A stretch of 35,645 bases of DNA from Chara braunii (taxonomy: Eukaryota; Streptophyta; Charophyceae; Charales; Characeae): positions 551,118-586,762 of the forward strand of contig BFEA01000295.1 of assembly GCA_003427395.1 (NCBI GenBank). The letters are read 5' to 3'. A model generated the notes under the pieces. That model was not told where the DNA came from, ran no database searches, and saw nothing but the letters and a program-made list of their open reading frames with translations. Positions 1-9,418 of the stretch are shown here, piece after piece (the first letter of the stretch is position 1; every line of letters begins with the position of its first letter). The position numbers and the translations under genes are program-made.

Positions 1-114
1 GGGGGGGGGGGAGGACCCCCTATTTTTGGAAAATCCAGAAATCGCCAGGGGATGCCAAGCGGCGGCGCGCACCCCCCAGTAATTTTTATTTTTTTTTCGA
101 TGTAATCTCAACAA

Positions 115-651
115 ATGGCAGAGGATATTGACGCTGCAGCTTATGTTGATAACATTATTATCAAGAGAACCACTGGATTCGCATCGATTACCCTATTGTA
201 TGGTCGATATGTTACTTCACCCATTGAGAACATAGTGAGAACTTGGTGTAGTCAAGAAAGAGACAAACAATATTTCATCTCAGAGTTTCTACCGATTCGA
301 ATGAAGTGAATATTAGAGGTTGATCAAGTAGCAATGGATGTTGCAGAAAGAATCGCAACCAACAGACTTTATGATAAAGAGAGATGCAATAAGAAGAGGT
401 ATATAAGAAAAAAGAAGTTGAAAATTGGTGATGTTGTTCTTCTATTTGACAATTATTTTGAAACTTAGTGGACTAAACGTTTGCAGCCCAAATCGCTTGG
501 ACCTTACAAAATCACATGTGAAGCAGAAGACAAAGTTTATGAGATATCTGAGATGAATGGCTCAAGATTTCATGATATGGTATCCGGGTCGAGACCTCGT
601 AAGTTCATCATCAGAGACCCTAATCTAATTCCTTTGACGACCGCTAAGTAG
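115..651 (+). pseudogene. Ty3/gypsy integrase C-terminal remnant
   Basis: One reading frame (frame 1) can be followed from 115 to the TAG at 649-651, broken by TGA at 307-309 and TAG at 466-468. The peptide shows the order seen at the end of gypsy-type integrases. TGFASITLLYGR is the block that follows the catalytic core, where the family has STGFSPFELLYGR-like sequence. Next comes a basic stretch with KLKIGDVVLL, then LQPKSLGPYKI, matching the GPY/F module. Integrase would insert element cDNA into nuclear DNA, but this copy cannot make it. The catalytic D,D,E core is absent from the window and probably lay to the left. It is a different and more decayed family than the element at 16-25 kb. 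Family assignment rests on motif order and is fairly safe; the exact left limit is unknown. Confidence 0.75.
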
Positions 652-1079
652 GAAAGAGAGGTCAGTCATCTGGTAAGAAAACAGTTTCATGGAATTAAAA
701 AGAAGTACAGCGAGACGGTAAGGCACTGCAAGACAGAAGTTTCAGCAGAATTTGATTATTCTTGCATTGTTAATCCTACATGTTAGTTTTTAACATGAGA
801 GATTAAGAGATAATTTTCATATAATTTAAGTTAACTTCTTTATGTGAACGAATTTTTGTATTTCTGCAAGTGACAGAATTAATGAGTTTAAAGTATCAGT
901 GATGCAGAGTCATTGTCGATCAACGAATATCAGATCCCTAAGTGGGGAATAACTATGAGGTGCAGTTGCACTTAAGAAGCAATGTGAATACGCATTTCTA
1001 AGTATTGATGCAGTATCAACTTCAGAAAACTCGTGGTTCTGGTACATCAAAAATGTCATAAGTATTGCTTATATAATCA
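652..1079. other. No gene seen; likely 3' part of the decayed gypsy element
   Basis: AT-leaning sequence directly after the integrase remnant. No coding frame, RNA gene or repeat was recognised. It may be the element's 3' untranslated part, which is inference from position only. Confidence 0.4.
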
Positions 1080-1089
1080 ATAAAAAAGA

Positions 1090-1570
1090 AAGTCCAACGG
1101 ATATAAAGAAGTTCAGCTCTACTTGACAAAGAGTTGTCAGTATAGAGATTTTGTGTCTTCTGATTAAGTTGTCTGTCCAAAAAAAGTATCATGAAGATAG
1201 GCATAAAGAAGTTCAACTTTGCTTGACCAGAGAGTTGTCAGCAGAGAGACTTCATGTTTTTTTATTAAGTTGTTTATCTTCTGTCTCAGATGAGGGAAGA
1301 TACCTCTCTGGAACCTGTATCTCGATGCTTCCTTGAGGCTGGCGGGAGGTCTTTTGAAAGCATTCTCAGACGAGGGAAGGGGCCTCTCTTAGACAAGTAT
1401 CGTTATATTGACTTTAGGCTGGCGAGAGGTCTCATGGAAAATTCTCAGGTGAGGGAATTGACCTCTCTTAGATCAGCACTGTATTTTGTTGAGGCTGAAG
1501 GGAGATCCCTTGAGGGTACATTTTTTACTGTTCTTTTGGTTGTTGTTTCATGCATCTTGAGACTGAAGGG
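1090..1570 (+). repeat. Diverged local tandem repeats
   Basis: Two families sit side by side. The first has two copies of about 100 bases, around 1107-1180 and 1206-1275, sharing AAGAAGTTCA, a TTGAC(A/C)A/GAGAGTTGTCAG-like core and TTAAGTTGT. The second has about three units of roughly 75-80 bases from 1283. Each unit carries a CTCAG-(A/G)(C/T)GAGGGAA start, CCTCTCT(T/G) and (G)GCTG(G/A)(C/A)G(G/A)(G/A)AG(G/A)T. The word GGCTGRCGGGAGGT recurs farther on, near 2008 and 2200. The reading frame through this block is probably a by-product of the repeats. Confidence 0.6.
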
Positions 1571-1645
1571 ACATCTCGTGAGAAATATTTGTCCTATTGT
1601 TTGGGACATGCGCAGTCTACTGAGGGGATTTGACATACTTGTTTG

Positions 1646-2446
1646 ACTATTTGTGTTGGTTTTTTTTTTTGTCTCACCTAAGTTGTCACTGATTGTCGTG
1701 GCTAGTCAGAGTCTTACTGCACTAGGTTGCAATCTGGTGAGGTAAGCAGGTACCCGACTCGAGGGTCAAATCCCATAGTTGGCTGAGGCGGAGACTCTGA
1801 GAGTCTGGCTTGTGAGGTCAAAAGGGATCAACTGGAACCCTACCGAAGTTAGAGGTTGCAATCGTAAGGGTTCGTCGGAGCCCGAATCGTAGTTAGATCG
1901 GGTCCTACGTTCAAAATCTGAGGGGGGGCAGCCGGCACCCTAGGCCGAAAACTGATAGGTGAGTTGGTCCCCGACCTCTGTGGTCAAATCCGGGTATCGA
2001 ACAGTTGGACTGACGGGAGGTTTACTGTCATAGGGTGACAAAACCCGCTATAGTTTGGCTGTCATGGCGTAAAGCGTGCCAAAGGGTCATCATACTCGAC
2101 TAGTGGGTATGGTGGTCCTGGCAAGGAAGCAGGTTAAAGGGTCTGTCAAGACAAATGGTTTGATTAATCCTAATCTGAGGCGGGCCGAATGAGGGACGTT
2201 AGGCTGACGGAAGGTCTGTCACCCCTGGCTAGTGGTGAGGGCCGAAACCAAGGCAATCAATGACTCCTGGTGTGAGAAACTATTTATAATATTTTTCGAC
2301 TTTATTATGGTTTTTAAATTTTGTTTATTTTATTAAATTGTTTCTTGACTCTTGGTCGTAACGGAATTTCCGTGTTGGGAACCTGGTTGATTGTTTGTGG
2401 AACTTGTTGTTTTGCAGGTTTATGCAGGTTCATATGAAGTTTCCAG
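1646..2446. other. No gene seen; scattered repeat words
   Basis: Contains recurring words such as GAGGTTGCAATC, GGTCAAATCC and GGCTGACGG(G/A)AGGT, suggesting an older, eroded continuation of the upstream repeats. No coding evidence was found. Confidence 0.4.
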
Positions 2447-2685
2447 ACCAGAGCAAGGAAAAGGGGTTTGGTATCCTCTTTATTCATTTAGGAAATTGAG
2501 GAGATGCCTCACTCATATCAGAGAAAGAAAACGGGGTTTGGTATCTCCTTTATTCGTCTGAGAAATCGACGCCTTACTCAGATCAGAGAAAGAGAACGGG
2601 GTTTGATATCTCATTTTGTTGTTTGAGAAGTTGAGAAGACGTCTCACTCAGGCCAGAGAACAAGAAAAAGGGTTCGGCATACCTT
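2447..2685 (+). repeat. Tandem repeat, unit about 65-71 bp, 3.5 copies
   Basis: Units start near 2463, 2533, 2598 and, partially, 2669. Each has ACGGGGTTTGGTATCTC, a T-rich middle, (G)AGAA(A/G)T(T/C)GA and ACTCA(G)ATCAGAGAAAGA. Copies differ at several positions, so this is an old minisatellite-like block. Confidence 0.75.
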
Positions 2686-3064
2686 ATCCCCAACATTGTT
2701 GATAACGAATGCTCACAACATTAAAGTCACGTTGAGAGTATCCCGGGAATTATTGTCAAGATGAAGGACGAGGTAACTTCTCTACTGGAAAAAGTTTAAC
2801 GAAAAATCGGATTCCAGAACGACAAGAGGTTAAAGTCAACTCCAACTGAGAAATTGAAATACAGTCCTTCTTAAATTTCATTTGGTGGCCGACAGAGCAG
2901 TCTCGTTCACGAGGAACCTGCATCCCCAGACTCATGGTATTCAAACACTTAAGTCGGGGACGCTATAAAGCATAATATGGATTGAAAAATAAAGAAAAGA
3001 AAGATCAAAGTACTCAAGGAAAGACGCCGTGCTTACACAAGTGATAAAAGATGACCATCAATTC
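2686..3064. other. No gene seen
   Basis: Anonymous sequence between the tandem repeat and the dispersed repeat copy at 3065. Nothing was recognised on either strand. Confidence 0.4.
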
Positions 3065-3235
3065 GACCTGGAGTAAAGCAAAAGAAAGAAAACACAAAAG
3101 AGAGTATGACTATTAAAATGAGATTCAGAGTGAGCAGCGCAAGGGATAGAGGGAGGTAATGCTGACACTAATGTTTTACTTATCACAAGAGCTCTGGTGG
3201 AATATATAGGGGAGGAGGAGTTTGGGGAACTATAG
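3065..3235 (+). repeat. Dispersed direct repeat, copy 1 of 2
   Basis: About 170 bases that recur in the same orientation at 9246-9418. Shared blocks include TGGAGTAAAGCAAAA, AAAAGAGAGTATGACTATTAA, GAGCAGCGCAAGGGATAGAG, GCTGACACTAATGT and TTACTTATCACAA. Homology stops abruptly on both sides. The two copies are about 6.2 kb apart, so they could be ends of one element or two insertions of a small element. Confidence 0.8.
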
Positions 3236-3870
3236 CGCTGTCGGAGCAGAAATCCTGATAAGGGTATCTGCCCGGTCTTTTTAAGTGTCGGACGATGTCT
3301 GACTTAGTAAAGGGTTATCCGGGCTTCATAACTTGATGAGATAAATTATCTGCCGAAAGTATATTCAGATCTAAACTATGACTGATAGACTAAAGTTTTC
3401 GAGTTTTAGTCCGGACGCTTGCGGCATTCAAGGGTAACGATAGTAACTGGAAGTGCTTCACTTTTGTCGAAGTCGCGGAGGTATGCGGTCGACGGAGACC
3501 TATGACCAAGCGACCCTACCTAAAGGATGTTGCGCGGTGTAGGGCACGCGTTCTTGGGTCCAGGTGAGTTATACATGGTGGCCATGCCATGTATATGATC
3601 ACAGCATGCGTGTCGTGGAACTGGGCGGTTGCCGTATCGACAGCTGCACGACTGGGGTTGCAAAAGGGAGCAGGCGGAGCCTACCCAAGGCTGTGTTATA
3701 GGACGGCTGCTGGTTTGCTCCATGAGAACAAATAATAAAGCATCTATTTTGTTGAGATCGTCGCCCAATATAAGGCATTACAGCATTAGTGTGATATGAG
3801 GTGAGTGAGGCAGTTGATGCCTCACGTGAGATTTGCCCTGCCTCGTTGGCAAGGCACCTGGGGGAAAATG
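3236..3870. other. No gene seen
   Basis: Mixed-composition DNA without recognisable coding or RNA features. The 82-codon minus-strand frame at 3520-3768 shows no known motif and is likely chance. Confidence 0.35.
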
Positions 3871-4155
3871 TTTTTTTTTTTTTTTTTTTTGGTTCGCGCC
3901 AGCATTTTTTTTTATGACCGAAATATTTTTTTTTTGACTTTGAAAGTTTTTATGTGCATGCGTGGGTACCTAATCCACAAGCTTGAGTTTTTTCAGATTT
4001 TTTTATATAGCGAGTTTTTAATTAAAAAGCGTCAGAATTGGGGTACTTTTTGGTACCCCCACTTGATTGTTATGGGGTTTGAACTTGGGACTGTCTTTTA
4101 GTAGGTGGGGTGGCTCAATGGGCACTGCTGAGCACACTCTGCCAGTAAAGCAGGG
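3871..4155 (-). mobile_element. Putative tRNA-headed SINE with poly(A) tail
   Basis: Read on the minus strand, a tRNA-like head starts near 4155. It has an A-box-like stretch (TGTGCTCAGCAGTG, about 4125-4138). About 45 bases later comes a B-box-like stretch, AGTTCAAACCC (about 4075-4085), preceded by CACCTACTAAAAGACAGTCC, an arrangement like plant tRNA-derived SINEs. The body runs to a 20-base poly(T) on the plus strand (3871-3890), which is a poly(A) tail in the element's sense. Flanks CTGGGGGAAAATG (3858-3870) and CTGAGGGAAAAGG (4156-4168) resemble a target-site duplication with mismatches. The call rests on this architecture; no family name is claimed. Confidence 0.5.
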
Positions 4156-4555
4156 CTGAGGGAAAAGGAGGTAGTTTTATTCTATTTTATTTTTTTATTT
4201 TCATTCTTTCTTTATTTTCTTTAATTTATTTTTTCTTCCCTCTTTTAGGGAAAAACAAGGTTGCCAAAGCAATGAAGGGGAAGGGGAGAAGAAGAGTTGG
4301 TAAAAAAAAAAAAAAAAAAAAAAAACGGTCGCGATCATGGCCTCAGAACAAATGCAGGGCAAAGAAGCATCTGGATCATGAGTTGACAACAAACTGTTGG
4401 GTTCAAATAGTCTGCTATAAATGGCTTAGTTCAGTCATTTGCAGTTGGGTCTGGCCGGCGGTAGCGGCCAGGTGCATTGCTGGGGCTAGGGACCTGGTGT
4501 TCCTAGAGGAACATCAAGGATTTCAACCCTTGATCTCATTTTTTATCAAGGGCTG
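4156..4555. other. No gene seen; T-rich and poly(A) tracts, small hairpins
   Basis: Holds a T-rich block (about 4174-4235), a poly(A) of about 23 at 4302-4324, a palindrome TTCCTAGAGGAA (4500-4511) and an ATCAAGG/CCTTGAT hairpin (about 4513-4533). No coding evidence. Confidence 0.4.
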
Positions 4556-4556
4556 A

Positions 4557-4625
4557 GCCCAACTACGATTTTTGGCTGAGGGCAAGCAACTGCCCTCAGC
4601 CTTTGGCCAACTATAAAAGTTGGGC
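4557..4625 (+). promoter_or_regulatory. TATA box inside a nested inverted repeat
   Basis: TATAAAAG at 4612-4619 is a strong plant-type TATA box. It lies in a two-level inverted repeat. The outer arms are GCCCAACT (4557-4564) and AGTTGGGC (4618-4625). The inner arms are GGCTGAGGGCA (4574-4584) and TGCCCTCAGCC (4591-4601). The downstream leader is purine-rich and carries GCCATAGC words (4799-4806, 4811-4818) that also mark the leader of the 16-25 kb retroelement. It may therefore be a diverged LTR promoter (inference). Confidence 0.45.
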
Positions 4626-5560
4626 TGGCCAGCAGCTGCCTCACACATTTGAGGTGCTGCCCACACTCTGCTTGCGTGCTAGCCAGTTGGTGAGAGGAGC
4701 TGCTGGAGTTGCAGAGTGGGAGGGAGGAGAAGTGGAGGTCTGCAGTGGAGGCTGAGAGAGGAGGTTGTCATAGCCACAATCTCAACAAGGTGTTGTCTGC
4801 CATAGCCGCAGCCATAGCGACGGTCGTGGGGGAGGTACTGCTGTTTTTTTGCGGCAACTGCAGCAACGGCGTGGAAGCGCTGCTGAAATTTTTTTCGGCG
4901 ACGACAGCGTTATGGGCAGCGGCGTGAAAGTGCTGCCTGGTTTTCGGTGACGTCGGCAACATCTTTTGAAAGTAGTGCGGTAGTGCTGCCCGATTTTTCG
5001 ACGATGGCGGCTCCATCTACGACAATGGTGCGGTAGTGCTGTCCGATTTGTTTTGGCAGGAAAAGGCATTTTGGTGACGTGTTGGGGTTACGCTGCCGAA
5101 ATTTTGACTCGGCGGCTACTTATTTTTAGAAGGAAGGTGTTGCCGGATTTGCCGCACGGCGCCAACATCTTCTTTAATGTGTGTGGGGTCATGTTGTTGA
5201 TCAGCGGCGTGGCAACGACCGTGTATCCGGCGGGGTCATGCTGCCGAAATAGACATGGACGTCGATATTGTTTTTTATGTGGAGCTAAGTGTTGTTTGTT
5301 TGGTGGCACGTCGGCGACATTATTGTGAAAGAAAATGCTACGAACGTTTTGTGTCGCAGTGGAGTCGGTTTTTTTTTCTGTGTGATCTGGCGGTGGTGCT
5401 GCGGGGCAGCCATGGTACCGATTAATGGTGTGACGAGTGGTGGTCCACCGTTGTGTGTTTTGTGGGCACTTGGTGGAGAACGAGGACCGTGATTCAGGAG
5501 AGAGGCCACAACTTGCGGAGTTGTGAGCCGCATATTTTTCTACGGCGATCATTTTTCTTT
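4626..5560. other. GC-richer leader-like segment, no convincing gene
   Basis: Several overlapping frames are open on both strands, up to 154 codons on the minus strand (5088-5552). Their peptides are low-complexity and share no known motif. Degenerate repeats of GTG(C/A)(G/A)GTAGTGCTG(C/T)CCGATTT and GCGGCGTG explain the open frames. If 4612-4619 is a promoter, this would be its transcribed leader. Confidence 0.4.
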
Positions 5561-7539
5561 TATTGATATATTACTTGACTTTCTTGAGTAAGCCGGATCT
5601 AAACTTCACTCAAGGTCAGTTGATTGACTCAGACTTCCCTTCACACCTGTGTGAACCCGCACTTGCTTGACCTTGTTCATTGAATGTTCGTTGAACAGGT
5701 AAAGGAGTTGCGTGTTTGCATGTGAATGAGAATGTCTGACTCGAGTATGGGATTGTACTGTTTTCTTTTAAACTTGTTGCTTGGCTCGGTGTGCAGGTAG
5801 GTAGAAGGCTGCTTGCAAATGAGATTGATTATGATTATTGGAGAAAAGGAAAAAGATTGTCTTCTTTTAACTTCTCACCTGCTTGCATGACAAAAAAAAG
5901 ATTCGTTGTTTTGAAAAACTTTGGTTTTGTGTGCACTGTGCAACGAATGCGACTGAAATGAAGCAGATAATGTCAGATAGACTTAGCCTTTTGTTGAGAA
6001 TTGACCCTTTTTATCCCAAATGGCCTTATCTACCTATACCTGTCTGAACGGTTTTCATTTCTATCTCCTCTGAATATCCTTATCTAAGTTATTTTGAACT
6101 CCCAAAGACAAGGACGATCAAAACTTACCTGTGGTGGACGCCTTCTCTCTCTCTAGGAAGCATCCGGGGAGGGGGGTCGTATTATCGACTTGGAGTGGAC
6201 CCGATTCTTCAAGGGTGGTACTTTGCCAACTCGGTAGTGACGGTCCAACCTCTGAGATCCGAGTTTTCAGGCTCGTGCGAGGGGAAGGAGTATCCACAGA
6301 CCACTTCCTAGAGGGTTGGAGGTGTGACGACGCAGAGTTGACTGACCCTCGTCGAGTCCCGAACGATGAGGGGACTGAATTAATATTTTTGCGGGTGGTA
6401 CCTTTATGTGCCACCATTAAAATAAAAAGTTGGAGACATAAGAAACTCCAGCTCGCAAGAAGAAGTAAGTAATGAAGGAGATTGTTTTCTTTGCGCAGGA
6501 ATAATGATTACGACTTTGTTTGGGGTACCCTTATGATGTAGGTGAATACTTTATTATTCGAGGAAACAAAAAAATGTATTATTGCCCAGAGGACAAAGCG
6601 ACCAATGAAATTTTTATTTGCTAGATAATACTTTTCTCCAAGCAAACAGCATATGATACGGAGGTCTGGTCGAACCGAGAGTTCAAACTTCGGTCAGGAG
6701 CCAGATCACTTGTTGATCTGTATCGTAGCAGTGAAGTTTACTTCCAGAAGTGGACAGACCCAACTGTAATGCAAGGGTTGGGTTGTCCGTCCTGATCTTT
6801 TGTCAATATCTCGTCTCCGCCTCTGAAGCTGCGGTATAATAGTCTGTTCAGCCATATAGGCTGGAAATAATAACTTTGGCAGATCATCTCATTAAGTCAA
6901 AATTCAATCTTGTGTGTGTATTGATTTTATTTATTCTGTGATCAGATAATTATAAAGGAACTAGGTTTATTTTATGGGTTTCATGTTTGATTGAGACCGT
7001 CCTAGTCGACCGACCTTTGTTTCGTACCTATGAGAACAGCGCCCTAGGGGACGGACAACGTTCGGGTCCACTTGGCGTTAACCAAACGTACGTATACTCC
7101 AGCGAACGAGCAAACGTCATCAGTTGACCTACCTCTGCAAATGCATGTAACAACTTTCGTACGTGGGTCAGTAGCTCGGTAGGGATATGCCGCTAAGGGT
7201 CGTGAAAGCCCCTTAGGGAAGGTAAGATGTGCCCCGCAAAAACCTATCCTGTAGTAAGGGACCGTGGGATGTACAGTTGGCGCATCCGGCTAGAGCGGCG
7301 AAGGAGCGATGCAACCGCGACCAGTTCGGTGGTTCGTGGGGTTGTTATATATCGTTCCCAAGTTGTCTCTTATTAATGGTTTTGTTTTTTTTCTCCTGCG
7401 TGACATGGTCAGGAGGGCTCTCGCGCTTTGCAAAAAGGCGGGAGCCGATGCGCTCGATAGGTGGTGTCATTGTCGGGGACAGCGGCTATCTACCGTTGTC
7501 TCTGGTGGAAGGACACTCGGATATTTTACTTTTCTGATG
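5561..7539. other. About 2 kb with no recognised gene
   Basis: Frames at 6118-6417 (minus) and 6131-6472 (plus) mirror each other on opposite strands, and neither has a recognisable domain. The frame at 7229-7537 is also unassigned. No RNA gene or clear repeat was seen. Confidence 0.4.
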
Positions 7540-8150
7540 GATTGTTGCTTATCATCATTGATCGATTTCTAATGATATTTTATATCATAAAGTTTTATCT
7601 TGTTATGAGGATTTATATTAAATATTCAAGTTTGATATATACTTTGTAATATTTTGATCATAATCTATTATTTTTTTAACATTAAAAGTTTATCATATAT
7701 ACAATTTCAGGCAATGTGTTAAGATTATTACCATTTATTTCAATTATTTTAGGGATATTTTATTAAGAATGTTTTTTTTTTTTTTTTTTTATGATGTTAT
7801 AAAATCGGTTTTGTTGTGACATTAATTTTTTTGAGTTATTTGAAACTTTGTACCAAGGTTGATTTTGTTTTAATATTATTTTGTTAAATTGTATACTTTA
7901 TTTACTTGGATTTATGTATATTTTGATTCATCCGTACAACTGGACTTTCATTCATTTGGAGGTTTTCTATTTTATTTTTGTGATGCATTTGTATGGCATG
8001 AATACATCTTATTTATTGTTAAGATGTGTGGTTTGGATCATTATGAAATTTCATGTGAAAACATTTGTTGTAAATTGTTTCATTATGGGTAATTGGAATT
8101 TGTTGTAAAATTGTTATTATGTCGCGATAAATTTATAATGTAATTGTGAG
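7540..8150. other. AT-rich (T-rich) island
   Basis: Composition shifts sharply to A+T with strong T bias on the plus strand, including a poly(T) run of about 20 at 7771-7790. Short hydrophobic frames (for example 7881-8108) follow from the T bias. Composition returns to normal near 8155. No gene was recognised. Confidence 0.5.
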
Positions 8151-8744
8151 CTCTGTAGGTGGTAGTGAGGCTCGCGCCGGAGCTGTGCTCCTGGTCCATA
8201 GCAAGATGCTGTCTTCTAAATCCTATGTGGTTCAAGGGAAGGAAGACTACACCATCACTAAAAGAAACGAAGGTGTTAAGGTCGTGTTAGAATGTTGTTT
8301 GTAGGGTAGGCGACTATCGTTTCCCGCGAGGGAAGGAGTGGCTACCTAACCTCGTGTAAAGCATGGTCATCGTACCTCTGTGACCGGGGTCTAGCCATCC
8401 TCGGTTATGGGAGGTGGGGCAGTTTCACTCTACATGCAGAGGACTAATGAGATCGAAAACGTTAGAATCGGAGGGTATGTCGTGAGGCTCAAAATCCAAA
8501 GCGGAGCTTGATGTCGTTATGTTATCCTTATACGAATTACAACTTTCCTCGACGTATATCACAAAAGATCAAAAACGTCGGACACGATAACTATGTGAGT
8601 TGTTTTTATCTCGAGTGTTGGAATAGGTTCAAAACATGGACGAGGACTTTTGAATGAATGGTTGCTCTCTTGATGGTTCGTTCAGACTCGTTTGAACAAC
8701 TTCCGACAGGTTGTTCTATTGCGATATCAACCTGAAGGTTGTCG
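8151..8744. other. No gene seen
   Basis: Balanced-composition DNA without coding, RNA or repeat signals that I can support. Confidence 0.35.
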
Positions 8745-9117
8745 ATGTTAGGCTTACCAGGGGCGGAATCTCGTAACCATTCAAAGAGACGAAATTGTTG
8801 GCCGCCAGTGGGATGATGTTGGGACTATTCTGAAAAAGATTATTTGTATTTTAGGCTTTCAGGGGCGGAATTTGGGTCCAATGTTTCATTTTTAGGTTTG
8901 TTAGGGGCGAAATCTGGTACTATTCCAATTGATGAGTAGAAAATTGTTAAGTTTTAGGCCTCTGGAGGCTGAATCCAGTTTTGTTGTATTTATGTTTAGG
9001 TTGTTGAAGTCAAATCCAGTATTGTTGATGTTGTTATATTTAGGCTTCAGGAGGCTGAATCCAGTTTTGTTGTATTATATTTAGGCTTCTGGAGGTTGAA
9101 GTCAGGTTGTTGGTAAA
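8745..9117 (+). repeat. Degenerate minisatellite, about 6-7 units
   Basis: Successive units share TTTAGGCTT(C)(T/A)GG(A)GG(C)(T/G)GAAT(C)C(A)G followed by T/G-rich spacer (TTTTGTTGTATTATA in the best copies). Units are 40-90 bases and become more regular toward 9117. Confidence 0.65.
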
Positions 9118-9245
9118 AGTTTCATCTTTGTTCCAGACAAATGTTGGATTGTTGTGTATTGTAATTATTGTTTTCACATGGAAATTTCATAAAAATCTTG
9201 ACTGTGTATTTTTGATGGTGAACAACGGGGTCTTCGTTCAATGAG

Positions 9246-9418
9246 GCGACTTGGAGTAAAGCAAAAAGAGAGAAAATACAAAAGAGAGTATGACTATTAA
9301 GATGAGATTAAGAGGGAGCAGCGCAAGGGATAGAGGGAGGTGATGCTGACACTAATGTCTTACTTATCACAAAAGTTATGGGGAATACACAGGGCAGGAG
9401 GAGTTTAGGGAACCATAG
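9246..9418 (+). repeat. Dispersed direct repeat, copy 2 of 2
   Basis: Same orientation as the copy at 3065-3235, with the same blocks (TGGAGTAAAGCAAAA, GAGCAGCGCAAGGGATAGAG, GCTGACACTAATGT). Homology is lost after CATAGCGC. Confidence 0.8.

Noticed and set aside
5088-5552. 154-codon minus-strand frame
   Set aside because: No recognisable motif, overlaps other open frames in a repetitive GC-rich segment.
6118-6472. Gene on either strand
   Set aside because: Frames are open on both strands over the same bases with no domain or codon evidence for either.
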